A DNA stretch of 64,000 bases, from NCBI GenBank assembly GCA_946554335.1, contig CAMNSA010000002.1:124001-188000 (forward strand), in the 5' to 3' direction. Source of the stretch: an uncultured Neglectibacter sp. GTDB taxonomy: Bacteria; Bacillota; Clostridia; Oscillospirales; Acutalibacteraceae. This document shows positions 1 to 9,442 of this stretch, piece by piece (within the stretch, counting starts at the first letter, position 1; each line of letters begins with the position of its first letter). The notes below the pieces were generated by a model. That model was not told where the DNA came from, did not search any database, and was given only the letters and a program-made list of their open reading frames with translations. A program made the position numbers and the translations under genes.

Positions 1-390
1 GCTCTTGGCATGAAAGATTTCCGAGGAGAAGAAGGAAAGCACGATCCCCACGGCGGCGATGGCAACGGCGGCTCCGATACAGTATTTTCCCAGCCTGGCT
101 TTGGGCCGGTCCTCAGAAAAGGCGATGTTGATGGCGTTTCCCGCTTTGGAATGGGCGGAATGAAGTCCCAATTCCAGATGGAGGCCGGAGTTGAAAACCA
201 GCTCTAACAGGCCGAAAAATCCGGGTACCGCGCACAGCAAAAACCAGGTGTCGCCGGACTGGATATGATAGGCAGGGAGCATGAAATAGTCATATACGGC
301 AAAAGCGATCAGGGTCAGCAGGACGCACAGCAAGTGCTGCTTCCATCTTGTTCCGGAGGTCTTTTTCGCGCCTTGTTTCTCTTTTCTCAT
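1..390 (-). CDS. Partial membrane protein (C-terminus beyond left edge), N-term MRKEKQGAKKTSGTRWKQHLLCVLLTLIAFAVYDYFMLPAYH
   Basis: Continuous minus-strand frame from ATG at 390 to the window edge with hydrophobic segments; not in the ORF track because it is open-ended. Confidence 0.7.
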   Translation of the reverse strand, partial: MRKEKQGAKKTSGTRWKQHLLCVLLTLIAFAVYDYFMLPAYHIQSGDTWFLLCAVPGFFGLLELVFNSGLHLELGLHSAHSKAGNAINIAFSEDRPKARLGKYCIGAAVAIAAVGIVLSFFSSEIFHAKS

Positions 391-635
391 AACGACTTCT
401 CCTTTGAGTTCGGCAAAAATGGAGCGGAGGTAAAAGGGCCATCCCCCACACCGTCCGAAATTCCTCCCCTAGTCTAGCATGGGTAAAAGCGATTCGCAAG
501 GGCTATAGCTTAAGAGTTTCTTAAAGGGCGGATTTTTAGCAAAGTATTCCCGAAAAGAAGAGTCTTATGAAAAAATTGGCAGACTAACTGGGATCAAAAA
601 GAGAAAGGCTAAAAGGCAAGAGAGGTGTTTTATCT

Positions 636-1328
636 ATGACGGTACTCAAGATCCTTCTCGCCTCCGGCGTCTCCCTTGTGATTCTTTTTATTCTTACAAA
701 GCTGATGGGAAATAAACAGATCTCTCAGATGAATCTGTTTGATTATATTACGGGCATTACCATTGGTTCTATCGCGGCGGAGCTGGCCACCGAGCTGGAA
801 GAGCCATTGAAACCGGCCGTTGCCATGATCCTCTATGGAGTCGTGACAGTGGCAATTTCTTTTTTGACCTCCAAATGCAATAAGGCCAGAGCTTTTTTTG
901 CCGGGAAGCCAATTATTCTCATGCGGGATGGAAAGCTCAGCCGGGAACAGATGAAAAAGTCGAAGCTGGATCTCAATGAGCTGCTGGCGATGGCACGCCT
1001 GGCAGGATATTTTGATTTGGGCGAGATCGACTCTGCCATATTTGAGCAAAACGGAAATGTAAGCTTTCTGCCGAAAGCAGGCTTCCGTCCGGCTACTCCC
1101 GAAGACATGAAGCTGCCGGTGAAGGGCGAGGGAATCCTTGCCAATGTCATTGTGGATTCCCAGGTGATGGAAGAGGAATTGAAGCTTTTCGGAAAAGATG
1201 AAAAATGGCTTTCAGAGCAGCTGAAAAAGGAAAAGCTCAAAGGCCCGGAGGAGGTATTTCTGGCCACGCTGGACCGGGAAGGGAAGCTGACTGTATTTCC
1301 GACCGGGAAGAAGGACGGGAACCGATAA
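636..1328 (+). CDS. DUF421/YetF-like membrane protein
   Basis: Three N-terminal TM helices followed by LMRDGKLSREQMKKSKLDLNELLAMARLAGYFDLGEIDSAIFEQNGNVSFLPK, typical of the DUF421 family. Confidence 0.88.
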   Translation: MTVLKILLASGVSLVILFILTKLMGNKQISQMNLFDYITGITIGSIAAELATELEEPLKPAVAMILYGVVTVAISFLTSKCNKARAFFAGKPIILMRDGKLSREQMKKSKLDLNELLAMARLAGYFDLGEIDSAIFEQNGNVSFLPKAGFRPATPEDMKLPVKGEGILANVIVDSQVMEEELKLFGKDEKWLSEQLKKEKLKGPEEVFLATLDREGKLTVFPTGKKDGNR

Positions 1329-1419
1329 ATCGGGAACCGATAAATCGGGAATCGATAAATCGGGAATCGATAAATCGGGAATCGATAAATCGGGAATCGA
1401 CAGATCGGAAAGCGACAAA
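1316..1419. repeat. 15-bp tandem repeat (CGGGAAYCGATAAAT) x about 6-7
   Basis: Units at 1316, 1331, 1346, 1361, 1376, 1391 (CGGGAATCGACAGAT) and a degenerate copy at 1406. Confidence 0.95.
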
Positions 1420-1502
1420 AAGCCCGGATAAAGAAACGCTTTATCCGGGAAAAAGAAGGGAGAGCCACTTCGCTTGATCTTATGAGATTGGATAAAAAAG
1501 GT

Positions 1503-3281
1503 TTATTTTACGGCTTCCGGAGCGGCGGACTTGGGCTCGGGAAGACTGTAAATACTTTGGTAGCTGGAAAAGGCCTCTGTAAAGCCCTGATTGCCTGAGC
1601 TTTTGATCTCATTGAGGTATTCATGGGTCTCCATGGCGGACTTCTGGATCTGGATGACGCAGACAGCCACATTGGAGCAATGATCGGAAACCCGTTCGTA
1701 GTTGGTGAGAATATCCGAGAGCACAAAGCCCAACTCAATGGTGCAGTGGCCGCTTTGCAGACGGCGGATGTGGCGGATCTTCAGCTCCTGTTTCAGGCCA
1801 TCGATGACCTGCTCCAGGGGTTCGACCTTCCCCGCAAGGGGCACATCGTTCTGCTCAAAGGCCTCTACCGTCAGGTTCAGGATATCCACTACGGCCTGAG
1901 TGATGACCTTCAGCTCTTCTCTGGCCTCATCCGAAAAGACCAGCTGCTTTTCCTCGATCTCCTGAGCCACCCGCAGCAGGTTGACGGCATGATCGCCGAT
2001 GCGCTCAAAATCGCCGATGGTATGAAGCAGCTCCGAAACCATATTGCTGTCGCTGTGGGTGAGTTCGCGGCTGCTGAGCTTTACCAGATAAGTGCCCAGC
2101 TTATCTTCAAAAAGGTCGATAGTCTCTTCCTGCCGGGTGAGAGAATCGGCCGTTTTCTGGTCGTAGTCCGAGATCAGGTCAATAGCGCCCAACAGGGAAT
2201 CTCTTGCGTATTTCGCCATTTTCACAGTGAGGTTTCTGCACTCGCTTACGGCAAAGGCGGGAGAGAGCAGCAGGCGCTGATCCAGAAGCTCTTCCTTGTC
2301 GTTTTTCTCCCGGATGGTGAGTTTTGACAGCTGCTCCAGCTGTTTGGTAAAGGGCAAAAAGATAATGGTGTTGATGATATTGAACAGCGTATGTACCACG
2401 GCGATGCCCAAAGCGCTGATGGGGGCGTCTGTAAAATCAAAATGGAAAATCGCGTTGAGCCCGTAAAAAACGGTGAGGCAAACCACAGTCCCGATGGCCT
2501 TGAAATAGAAGTTGACGGCGGCCACCCGCTTGGCGTTTTTGTTGGCGCCGATGCTGGAAATGATGGCGGTAACGCAGGTGCCGATACCCGCTCCGGTAAT
2601 GAGAGGAAGGGCCATGTTAAAGGTGATGCTGCCCGTCATGGACAGGGACTGCAAAATACCTACCGAGGCGGCGGAGCTCTGGATAACACCGGTGACGGCG
2701 GTGCCCAGCAAAACGCCGGCCACAGGGTTCTGGAACATGACAAGAACATCCTTAAACACCGGCATTTCCGCCAGCGGGCTCACGGAGGAGCTCATAAAGG
2801 TCATGCCTGTCATCAGAATGGAGAAGCCCAGCAGGATTGAGCCCACATCCCGCTTTTTCCCCTCCTTATGGATCATGATCAGCAGGATCCCCACGAGGGC
2901 AACCAGGGGAGAAAAGGACTCCGGCTTTAAAAGCCGCAGCAGGAAATTATCGCTCTGTATTCCCGCCGCGCTCAGGATCCAGGCGGTGAGGGTAGTCCCC
3001 ACGCTGGAGCCCATGATCACGCCTACGGTCTGACTTAACTGCATGATGCCTGAATTTACCAGACCCACCAACATGACAGTCATAGCGGAGGAGGACTGGA
3101 TGGCAATAGTGATAACGGCGCCCAACAGCAAGCTTTTCACTTTGTTGGAAGTCATCGAACGCAAAACGCGCTCCAGCTTGCCTCCCACCATTTTTTCCAG
3201 GCCGCCTGACATGACATTCATTCCGTAGAGGAAGAACGCCAGGCCTCCCAATAATGTGAAGAGGGAAAAAATATCCACCAA
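1503..3281 (-). CDS. Na/Pi cotransporter family protein with C-terminal PhoU domain
   Basis: GGLAFFLYGMNVMSGGLEKM, QSSSAMTVMLVG and VIQSSAASVGILQ motifs; C-terminal PhoU-like helical domain. Confidence 0.92.
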   Translation of the reverse strand: MVDIFSLFTLLGGLAFFLYGMNVMSGGLEKMVGGKLERVLRSMTSNKVKSLLLGAVITIAIQSSSAMTVMLVGLVNSGIMQLSQTVGVIMGSSVGTTLTAWILSAAGIQSDNFLLRLLKPESFSPLVALVGILLIMIHKEGKKRDVGSILLGFSILMTGMTFMSSSVSPLAEMPVFKDVLVMFQNPVAGVLLGTAVTGVIQSSAASVGILQSLSMTGSITFNMALPLITGAGIGTCVTAIISSIGANKNAKRVAAVNFYFKAIGTVVCLTVFYGLNAIFHFDFTDAPISALGIAVVHTLFNIINTIIFLPFTKQLEQLSKLTIREKNDKEELLDQRLLLSPAFAVSECRNLTVKMAKYARDSLLGAIDLISDYDQKTADSLTRQEETIDLFEDKLGTYLVKLSSRELTHSDSNMVSELLHTIGDFERIGDHAVNLLRVAQEIEEKQLVFSDEAREELKVITQAVVDILNLTVEAFEQNDVPLAGKVEPLEQVIDGLKQELKIRHIRRLQSGHCTIELGFVLSDILTNYERVSDHCSNVAVCVIQIQKSAMETHEYLNEIKSSGNQGFTEAFSSYQSIYSLPEPKSAAPEAVK

Positions 3282-3457
3282 CTGACCCTCCCAATTTTCT
3301 TTTACTGATTTTATACTACCATAGAACTAGAGGGTAATTCAATTCTTTTTTCAAAAAAGGAGAGAAAAGGAAGAAAAACACAGATCTCTGGCGCAGGTTG
3401 ACGAGGGCGGAAAAAGGAATATAATGAAAGGAAAGAAACGGTGGGGGAGGAAGCGTT

Positions 3458-4609
3458 TTGCCAAAGAAATTCGGAGCCGTGGTGGTGGCCGCGGGAAGCT
3501 CTTCCAGAATGGGCGGCGGCGTTTCCAAGGTGCTGCTGCCGCTGGGCGGAAAGCCTGTTTTGCAGCACTCTCTGGAAACGCTCTCAAAAAGCCGGTGGGT
3601 GGAAAAGCTGGCGGTGGTGTGCAGAGAAGAGGACAAAAACCAGATCGCCGGGCTGACGGCGGGGCTCTCCAAGCCCTGCGTGCTGGTAAACGGAGGAAAG
3701 CAGCGGCAGGATTCCGTATTAAACGGCGTCTTAGCCCTGGACGACTGTGAATATCTGCTCATTCACGATGGAGCCAGGCCCCTGATCACGGAGGAGCTGA
3801 TCCACAGGATCTGCAAGGACGCTTTGGAATATCAGGCCTGTTCCCCGGCGGTCCGGGCAAAGGACACCTACAAGCTTACAGATCCCCGGGGCTTTGTGAC
3901 ACAGACCCCTGAGCGAGACAGGCTGATGGCCGTACAGACGCCCCAGGCCTTTTTGAGATCTCTCTACTTGACCGCAGTACAGCAGGCAAATGAAAAGGGA
4001 ATATCCTTTACAGATGATTGCCAGCTGATAGAGGCTGCGGGGGGTAGGGTGCATCTTCTGGAGGGCGATTATCGGAATCTTAAGATCACCACCCCGGAGG
4101 ATCTTTTGGCGGCACAGGCTTATTGGAAGGGAGCGGGGCAAATGAGGGTCGGAAACGGATATGATGTACATCGGCTTGCACAGGGGAGAAAGCTGATCCT
4201 GGCCGGTGTGGAGGTCCCCTTTTCGTTGGGGCTTTTGGGCCATTCGGACGCGGACATTCTCACTCACGCGGTGGCGGACGCCCTGTTGGGGGCGGCGGCT
4301 CTGGGGGATATCGGGAAGCTGTTTCCCGATACGGACCCCCAATATACCGGCGCGGACAGTCTGGAGCTTTTAAAGCAGGTGTGCGAAAAGCTGCGGGAGG
4401 CGGGCTTTTCCATCGAGAATATTGACGCCACCCTCATCGCCCAGCGCCCGAAGATCGCCCCCTACATCCCGCAGATGCGGGAAAATCTGGCAGGAGCCTG
4501 TTCCCTGGAAGTGGGCAGGGTCAGCGTGAAAGCCACCACAGAAGAGGGCCTGGGATTTACCGGAGAGGGGTTGGGAATGGCGGCTCATGCCGTTTGCCTG
4601 ATCTCCTGA
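3458..4609 (+). CDS. ispDF: Bifunctional IspD/IspF (MEP cytidylyltransferase / MECDP synthase)
   Basis: N-term [13 protein letters not shown]...IHDGARPL (IspD); C-term [27 protein letters not shown]...[20 protein letters not shown] (IspF). Confidence 0.95.
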   Translation: MPKKFGAVVVAAGSSSRMGGGVSKVLLPLGGKPVLQHSLETLSKSRWVEKLAVVCREEDKNQIAGLTAGLSKPCVLVNGGKQRQDSVLNGVLALDDCEYLLIHDGARPLITEELIHRICKDALEYQACSPAVRAKDTYKLTDPRGFVTQTPERDRLMAVQTPQAFLRSLYLTAVQQANEKGISFTDDCQLIEAAGGRVHLLEGDYRNLKITTPEDLLAAQAYWKGAGQMRVGNGYDVHRLAQGRKLILAGVEVPFSLGLLGHSDADILTHAVADALLGAAALGDIGKLFPDTDPQYTGADSLELLKQVCEKLREAGFSIENIDATLIAQRPKIAPYIPQMRENLAGACSLEVGRVSVKATTEEGLGFTGEGLGMAAHAVCLIS

Positions 4610-4639
4610 ATAAAATTTTGCTTTTTAAAACAGCAGGAC

Positions 4640-4697
4640 AGTTTGGAACCGCCTTTACCCGCATTTTTCGGGAGAGGCGGTTCCCCATTTCAAACTG
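4640..4697 (+). terminator. Hairpin GGAACCGCCT...AGGCGGTTCC
   Basis: 10-bp inverted repeat with a further CAGTTTG/CAAACTG outer pair after ispDF. Confidence 0.5.
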
Positions 4698-4752
4698 AAA
4701 CATAAGATAGAACAAGCGGCAGAATCGAATGTTTCAAAATGAGGTGATTTTT

Positions 4753-4986
4753 ATGGGCAAGCCTTTGCTCGTGGTGAGCTCTGTCACTTATGCGATGAAA
4801 AGCAAAGAGATTTTATCAAGATGGGGGATCCGCGCCTATGTAGAGCGGATCCCTAAAACAGAGGAAACAGGCTGCGGGTATGGGGTATATGTACCTCACC
4901 GCACAGAAGAGGCAGAAAAAATACTGCGGGATCATGGCATCCGGATTCTGAATAGGATCAGCGAGACGGATGATGAGGAGCTATGA
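4753..4986 (+). CDS. DUF3343 (putative Se/S carrier-like) protein
   Basis: Small protein with VSSVTYAMKSKEILSRWGIRAYVERIPK...GCGYGVYV; overlaps the next desulfurase-family ORF. Confidence 0.75.
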   Translation: MGKPLLVVSSVTYAMKSKEILSRWGIRAYVERIPKTEETGCGYGVYVPHRTEEAEKILRDHGIRILNRISETDDEEL

Positions 4987-6131
4987 TCTACCTGGATAAC
5001 AGCGCCACCACCTTTCCGAAGCCGCAATCTGTGCGGGAAGCGATGGGGAGAGCGCTGAGAGATTTTGGGGCCAACCCGGGCCGAAGCGGGTATGAGATGA
5101 GTGTGCGCACAACAGGAGCCGTCTATGACTGCCGCCGCTGTATCGCCGAGTTTTTCGGCGCCAAGGGCCCTGAGTGCGTCATTTTTCAGTCAAATTGCAC
5201 CCAGGCGCTGAACCTGGTTGTGAAGGGCACTTTACAGCCGGGAGACCATGTGGTCGTCTCTGACCTGGAGCACAACGCGGTGATGCGTCCCCTTACGGCG
5301 CTCAGAGAGCGGGGCGTCTCCTATACGGCAGCCGAGACCTTCCCGGGGGATAACGATACCACTTTGGATTCTTTTCGGAAGGCCATGACTTCTAAAACCA
5401 GATTGGTGGTGTGTACCCACGCCTCCAATGTGTTTGGAATTCGCCTGCCGGTGGAGCGGATCGCTGCACTGTGCCATCAATACGGGGCGAAAATCTGTGT
5501 GGACTGCGCGCAGACGGCGGGCCTTTTGCCTATTGATGTAGAACAAGGAGGACTGGATTTTGTCTGTACGGCAGGGCATAAGGGCCTGTACGGCCCTATG
5601 GGAACAGGACTTTTGATCCTGCGGGACCCGGAAAGCGCTCCGGCTCCCCTCATCGAAGGCGGGACCGGAACCCTGTCAAAAAGCTTTCTGATGCCGGAGG
5701 ACCCGCCGGAGCGCTTTGAGGCGGGCACCCTGAATGTTCCGGGGATCCTGGGGCTTCGAGCCGGTGTGGAATTTGTTAAGCGGAGAACTCCGGAAGTGAT
5801 CCTGCGCGGGGAGATGGAAAAGATCGGCTATCTTTACGATCGGCTTGCTGCCATGCCCTTTATCACCCTTTATACCGATCGCCCCAGGGAGCCCTACTTC
5901 GTGCCGGTGCTCTCCTTCAACGCGGCCGGGAAAACCAGCGAGGAAGTGGGAAGATTACTGGCAAAAACGGGGGTGGCTGTGCGAAGCGGACTGCACTGTG
6001 CGCCGCTGGCCCACCAGAAAATGGGCACGGAGGAAGGGACGGTGCGCGTCTCCCCCTCCGTTTTCACCCGGAGGGAGGAGTTGGATGGATTTTTGGCCCG
6101 ACTTTCCCGAGGGATCGCTTCGGGAAAATAG
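4983..6131 (+). CDS. Aminotransferase class V / cysteine desulfurase family protein (EF2568-like)
   Basis: MIYLDNSATTFPKPQSV...GHKGLYGPMGTGLL...VRSGLHCAPLAHQKMGT. Confidence 0.9.
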   Translation: MIYLDNSATTFPKPQSVREAMGRALRDFGANPGRSGYEMSVRTTGAVYDCRRCIAEFFGAKGPECVIFQSNCTQALNLVVKGTLQPGDHVVVSDLEHNAVMRPLTALRERGVSYTAAETFPGDNDTTLDSFRKAMTSKTRLVVCTHASNVFGIRLPVERIAALCHQYGAKICVDCAQTAGLLPIDVEQGGLDFVCTAGHKGLYGPMGTGLLILRDPESAPAPLIEGGTGTLSKSFLMPEDPPERFEAGTLNVPGILGLRAGVEFVKRRTPEVILRGEMEKIGYLYDRLAAMPFITLYTDRPREPYFVPVLSFNAAGKTSEEVGRLLAKTGVAVRSGLHCAPLAHQKMGTEEGTVRVSPSVFTRREELDGFLARLSRGIASGK

Positions 6132-6322
6132 CGAGGCGGGAAAACGGAAAAAACCTTTTATTCGGCGCATTTTTGTGCTACAATAAAATCACGGAAGCAA
6201 AAACTTGAAAAGGCAAGCGAAAAATGCTTTTCGGGGAGAATGTGCTCAGAAAGCCCTTCTTCCCGGAGAGCATAGGTATATCGCGCAGCGCTTTTCGCCG
6301 CAGAACTCCAAAGAGAAGGGTG

Positions 6323-7231
6323 ATGAAAATGGACGGTTTCGCGGACTATATCACCCGGACCGGACAGTTTATCCTGAATCTGGCCCGGCAATTTGCACTG
6401 AAAGACGCCATTGATGTCATCGTTGTCACGGTCTTGATCTACAGTGCCGTCAAGCTGGTTCGGGAGACAAGAGCCGGGCAGCTGGTGAAGGGCATTATCA
6501 TCTTAGTGGCAATTTTCCTGCTTTCCTCTCAGTTTGATCTTTTGATGCTCAACAGTATCCTGCGCACCTTTATTCAGTTCGCTTTCCTGGCCCTGCTCAT
6601 CATCTTCCAGCCGGAGATCCGCAAGGCGTTGGAGCAGATGGGGCGCAGTAAGGTAGGGCGCACTCTGGTCAACGCGGTGGGAGTAAAGGAAAAGGAAGGG
6701 GACAGGCTCCAGATGCGCCACGCCATTGAGGAGGTGGTGGAGGCCACCGCCGTGCTTCAGCAGCTGCGCATGGGGGCGCTGATCGTTTTTGAGCGCAGCA
6801 CCAAGCTGGGAGAGATCGTGGAGACCGGCACGGTGCTGGAGGCGGACCCATCCGCTCAGCTGATTGCCAATATTTTTTTTAACAAAGCGCCTTTGCACGA
6901 TGGGGCCATGGTGATCCGAAACGGAAGGATCTGCGCGGCGGGCTGTATCCTGCCGCTGACTGCCAGCGATTCCGTGAGCGTGGATCTGGGCACCCGCCAT
7001 CGGGCGGGCCTGGGAATGAGCGAGAATTCCGACGCGGCGGTCATTGTCGTCTCGGAGGAGACGGGGCAGATCTCCATTGCTCTCAACGGAAGATTGACGA
7101 GAAATTATAACCGTGTTACTTTGCGGGAGAAGCTGGAGGAGCTGCTGATCAGCAGCTCGGAGGGCGAGGCTTCAGGCCGGAAACGGATCCTTGATAAGCT
7201 GCGCCCGGGCTCTTCCAGAAAGGAGGAGTAA
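6323..7231 (+). CDS. cdaA: Diadenylate cyclase CdaA (DacA)
   Basis: Three TM helices and DisA_N motifs FNKAPLHDGAMVIRNGRI and LGTRHRAGLGMSENSDAAVIVVSEETG; RBS GAGAAGGG. Confidence 0.95.
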   Translation: MKMDGFADYITRTGQFILNLARQFALKDAIDVIVVTVLIYSAVKLVRETRAGQLVKGIIILVAIFLLSSQFDLLMLNSILRTFIQFAFLALLIIFQPEIRKALEQMGRSKVGRTLVNAVGVKEKEGDRLQMRHAIEEVVEATAVLQQLRMGALIVFERSTKLGEIVETGTVLEADPSAQLIANIFFNKAPLHDGAMVIRNGRICAAGCILPLTASDSVSVDLGTRHRAGLGMSENSDAAVIVVSEETGQISIALNGRLTRNYNRVTLREKLEELLISSSEGEASGRKRILDKLRPGSSRKEE

Positions 7232-7233
7232 AG

Positions 7234-8664
7234 ATGAGCGCAGAAAAGAAAACGCCCTCCACTCAGGGAGAGCCTTCGGAAAAGAAGGAACATAAGCTGT
7301 CGCTGGGAAATATCTTTTACCACAACACCTTTGTTTTCCTGTTTTCGCTGTTGACCGCTATCGTGGCCTGGTTTATCATGGCGGCGGGAAATGAGGGTTC
7401 TCCTTATGTGATTTATGATGTCCCCATTGAGATCAAGCTCTCCGCGGCGGCGGAAGAGGCGGGACTGCAGGTGTTTAACCGCTCTGCCGCCACGGCGGAC
7501 ATCTCTGTTTCCGGCAGCAGCATTGTGACTAATAAGCTGACGGTGGAGAACTTTGCAGTCACCGCTACTCTGAACCCTACCTCCACCAAGACGGTCACCG
7601 GGAATACCCTGCAGAAGATGTCCATTGCCGTTAAGGCGGAGAAGAAAAACTTCATCGCGGACTACAGCATCGCCGCGGTGAACCCCACTGAGATCACTGT
7701 GGAGTATGACCGCTACGCGGAGACTACCTTCCCCATTGAAAACAATGTGAAATACAGCGCGGATCCCAATTATTACGCCGGGGTGGCTGTTTTGTCCGAT
7801 GACCGGGTGACGATTTCCGGCCCGGAGTCGGCGGTAAACAAGATCAGCCGCGTTTCAGCGGATTACACGGTGAACGAGGTTTTGAAGGGGGACAAGACCC
7901 TTTCCTCCTGCGCGCTGACCCTCTATGACCAGAACGACCAGAAGATCACCGATTATACCGGCATGTATCTGACTATGAGCATAGAGACGGTGGGGGTAAC
8001 GATCCCGGTAAGCCCCAAGAAGACGGTGCCTATCGTGGTCAACACCATCAACGCGCCTAAAAACTTTTCCGCTTCCCGGATCACGGTAGAGCCTGCTGAG
8101 ATCTCCATCGCCGGTGCGCAGGAGACCTTAAAGGGCATCGACGAGATCGTGCTTTCTCATCCCGTCGATTTCTCAGAGCTCTCGCCCTATCAGAAGAATG
8201 AGTTCCAGATGGAGATCCCCATCCCCAGCGGAGTGAGGGACATCACCAATTTGGGGATCGGAAATGTGAGCACCGCCAAGGTGACGGTCAACCTCAACGG
8301 CTACGAGGAGGCCACAGTGATCACAGGAAACATCAGCCTGGTTAACACTCCTGCCGGGAAGTCAGCGGAGCTTACCACCCAGTCATTGGAGCTTAGACTG
8401 GCGGGCTCTCAGGCACAGGTGATCAAGCTGACGGGCGAGTCGGTGTCCTGTGTCGCTGACCTCTCCAATTTTACTCAGCAAAGCGGCGTGGTGGAGGTTC
8501 CTGTTGTCGTAACGGTTTCCGGAGGCGATTCCTGCTGGTGCGTAGGCACCTATACCGTATATGTGGAGCTGACGGAACGGAACAACATTCCGGCGTTGGC
8601 CAGGGCGGAAGAGGAGAGCAGCGGAAAGACGGCGAGCGGTGTGGCTGCCACGCCCCAGGAGTAA
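7234..8664 (+). CDS. cdaR: YbbR-domain protein CdaR
   Basis: Immediately downstream of cdaA; one TM and repeated YbbR-like beta domains. Confidence 0.9.
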   Translation: MSAEKKTPSTQGEPSEKKEHKLSLGNIFYHNTFVFLFSLLTAIVAWFIMAAGNEGSPYVIYDVPIEIKLSAAAEEAGLQVFNRSAATADISVSGSSIVTNKLTVENFAVTATLNPTSTKTVTGNTLQKMSIAVKAEKKNFIADYSIAAVNPTEITVEYDRYAETTFPIENNVKYSADPNYYAGVAVLSDDRVTISGPESAVNKISRVSADYTVNEVLKGDKTLSSCALTLYDQNDQKITDYTGMYLTMSIETVGVTIPVSPKKTVPIVVNTINAPKNFSASRITVEPAEISIAGAQETLKGIDEIVLSHPVDFSELSPYQKNEFQMEIPIPSGVRDITNLGIGNVSTAKVTVNLNGYEEATVITGNISLVNTPAGKSAELTTQSLELRLAGSQAQVIKLTGESVSCVADLSNFTQQSGVVEVPVVVTVSGGDSCWCVGTYTVYVELTERNNIPALARAEEESSGKTASGVAATPQE

Positions 8665-8710
8665 AACACCCGGGAGGCCTTCCTTCTGAAGCATCGGAGA
8701 AAAAGATCAT

Positions 8711-8752
8711 AAAAACCCGGCAGAGCTTTTTTAAAGCCCTGCCGGGTTTTTG
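8711..8752 (+). terminator. Bidirectional terminator between cdaR and V-ATPase operon
   Basis: AAAAACCCGGCAGAGCTTTTTTAAAGCCCTGCCGGGTTTTT. Confidence 0.85.
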
Positions 8753-8776
8753 TTGTTTTCAGGCGGATGTGAGGCG

Positions 8777-9436
8777 TCAGATCGTCTCGTAGCCGTGGGC
8801 TTCCTTGAGCATCATATCCTTGACCTTCATCAGCCGGATCTGGGTGGAGCGCTCGTTTTCATCCAGCTTCATGGTGATATATTTGATGTTCTCCTGCAAT
8901 TCGGGAATCATCACATGCTCCAGGGCGTTGACCCGGCGCCGGGTCTTTTCGATCTCCGCCGCCATCAGCTGACAGGCCTTCTCAGATTCTGCCAGCTTCA
9001 GCATATCGGGGAATATATCGGAAAGGGACTCGATGGCGTCGTCCAGATCGCTGGAGGTAAAGGAGAAGCCGTAGGAAAAGATATCGTTTTCATCCGGCGT
9101 TCTGGTGTGAAAGGTGAATTTCGGGATCTCCACGCTCATGACATTTTCCGTGTCCGTCTCCAGAGAGACCTTCTGCTTAGGGGCCAGCAAAGCGGTGTTC
9201 AGCACCTCGTCCTGAGTGCCGGCCCTGGCCAAGAGAAAGTTTTTGTTGGCGGCCTTGATCCCGGCCTCCACATGCTCTCTGAGCCTTTTGTTCTCCCGCA
9301 CCTTTTCCAGGAACTGCCGCATCAGCTCGTCCCGCTTATCCTTTAAAAGCTTGTGGCCCCGCATGGCCGTGACAAGCTTTTTCTTTAAGCGGGTAAGCTC
9401 CATTCTGGTGGGATTTACCTGTGTGCGTCCGGCCAC
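8777..9436 (-). CDS. ntpD: V-type ATP synthase subunit D
   Basis: NPTRMELTRLKKKLVTAMRGHKLLKDKRDELMRQF; operon context. Confidence 0.93.
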   Translation of the reverse strand: MAGRTQVNPTRMELTRLKKKLVTAMRGHKLLKDKRDELMRQFLEKVRENKRLREHVEAGIKAANKNFLLARAGTQDEVLNTALLAPKQKVSLETDTENVMSVEIPKFTFHTRTPDENDIFSYGFSFTSSDLDDAIESLSDIFPDMLKLAESEKACQLMAAEIEKTRRRVNALEHVMIPELQENIKYITMKLDENERSTQIRLMKVKDMMLKEAHGYETI

Positions 9437-9442
9437 GAGTCA

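Noticed and set aside
1316-1419. CRISPR array
   Set aside because: Units are contiguous 15-mers with no spacers and no cas genes nearby
833-1468. Minus-strand ORF with repeated RFPIY/ICRFPI units
   Set aside because: Translation of the 15-bp tandem repeat and the antisense of the DUF421-like gene, not a repeat protein
1205-1477. Plus-strand ORF with INRES repeats
   Set aside because: Alternative frame of the DUF421-like gene end plus minisatellite; no RBS or domain support
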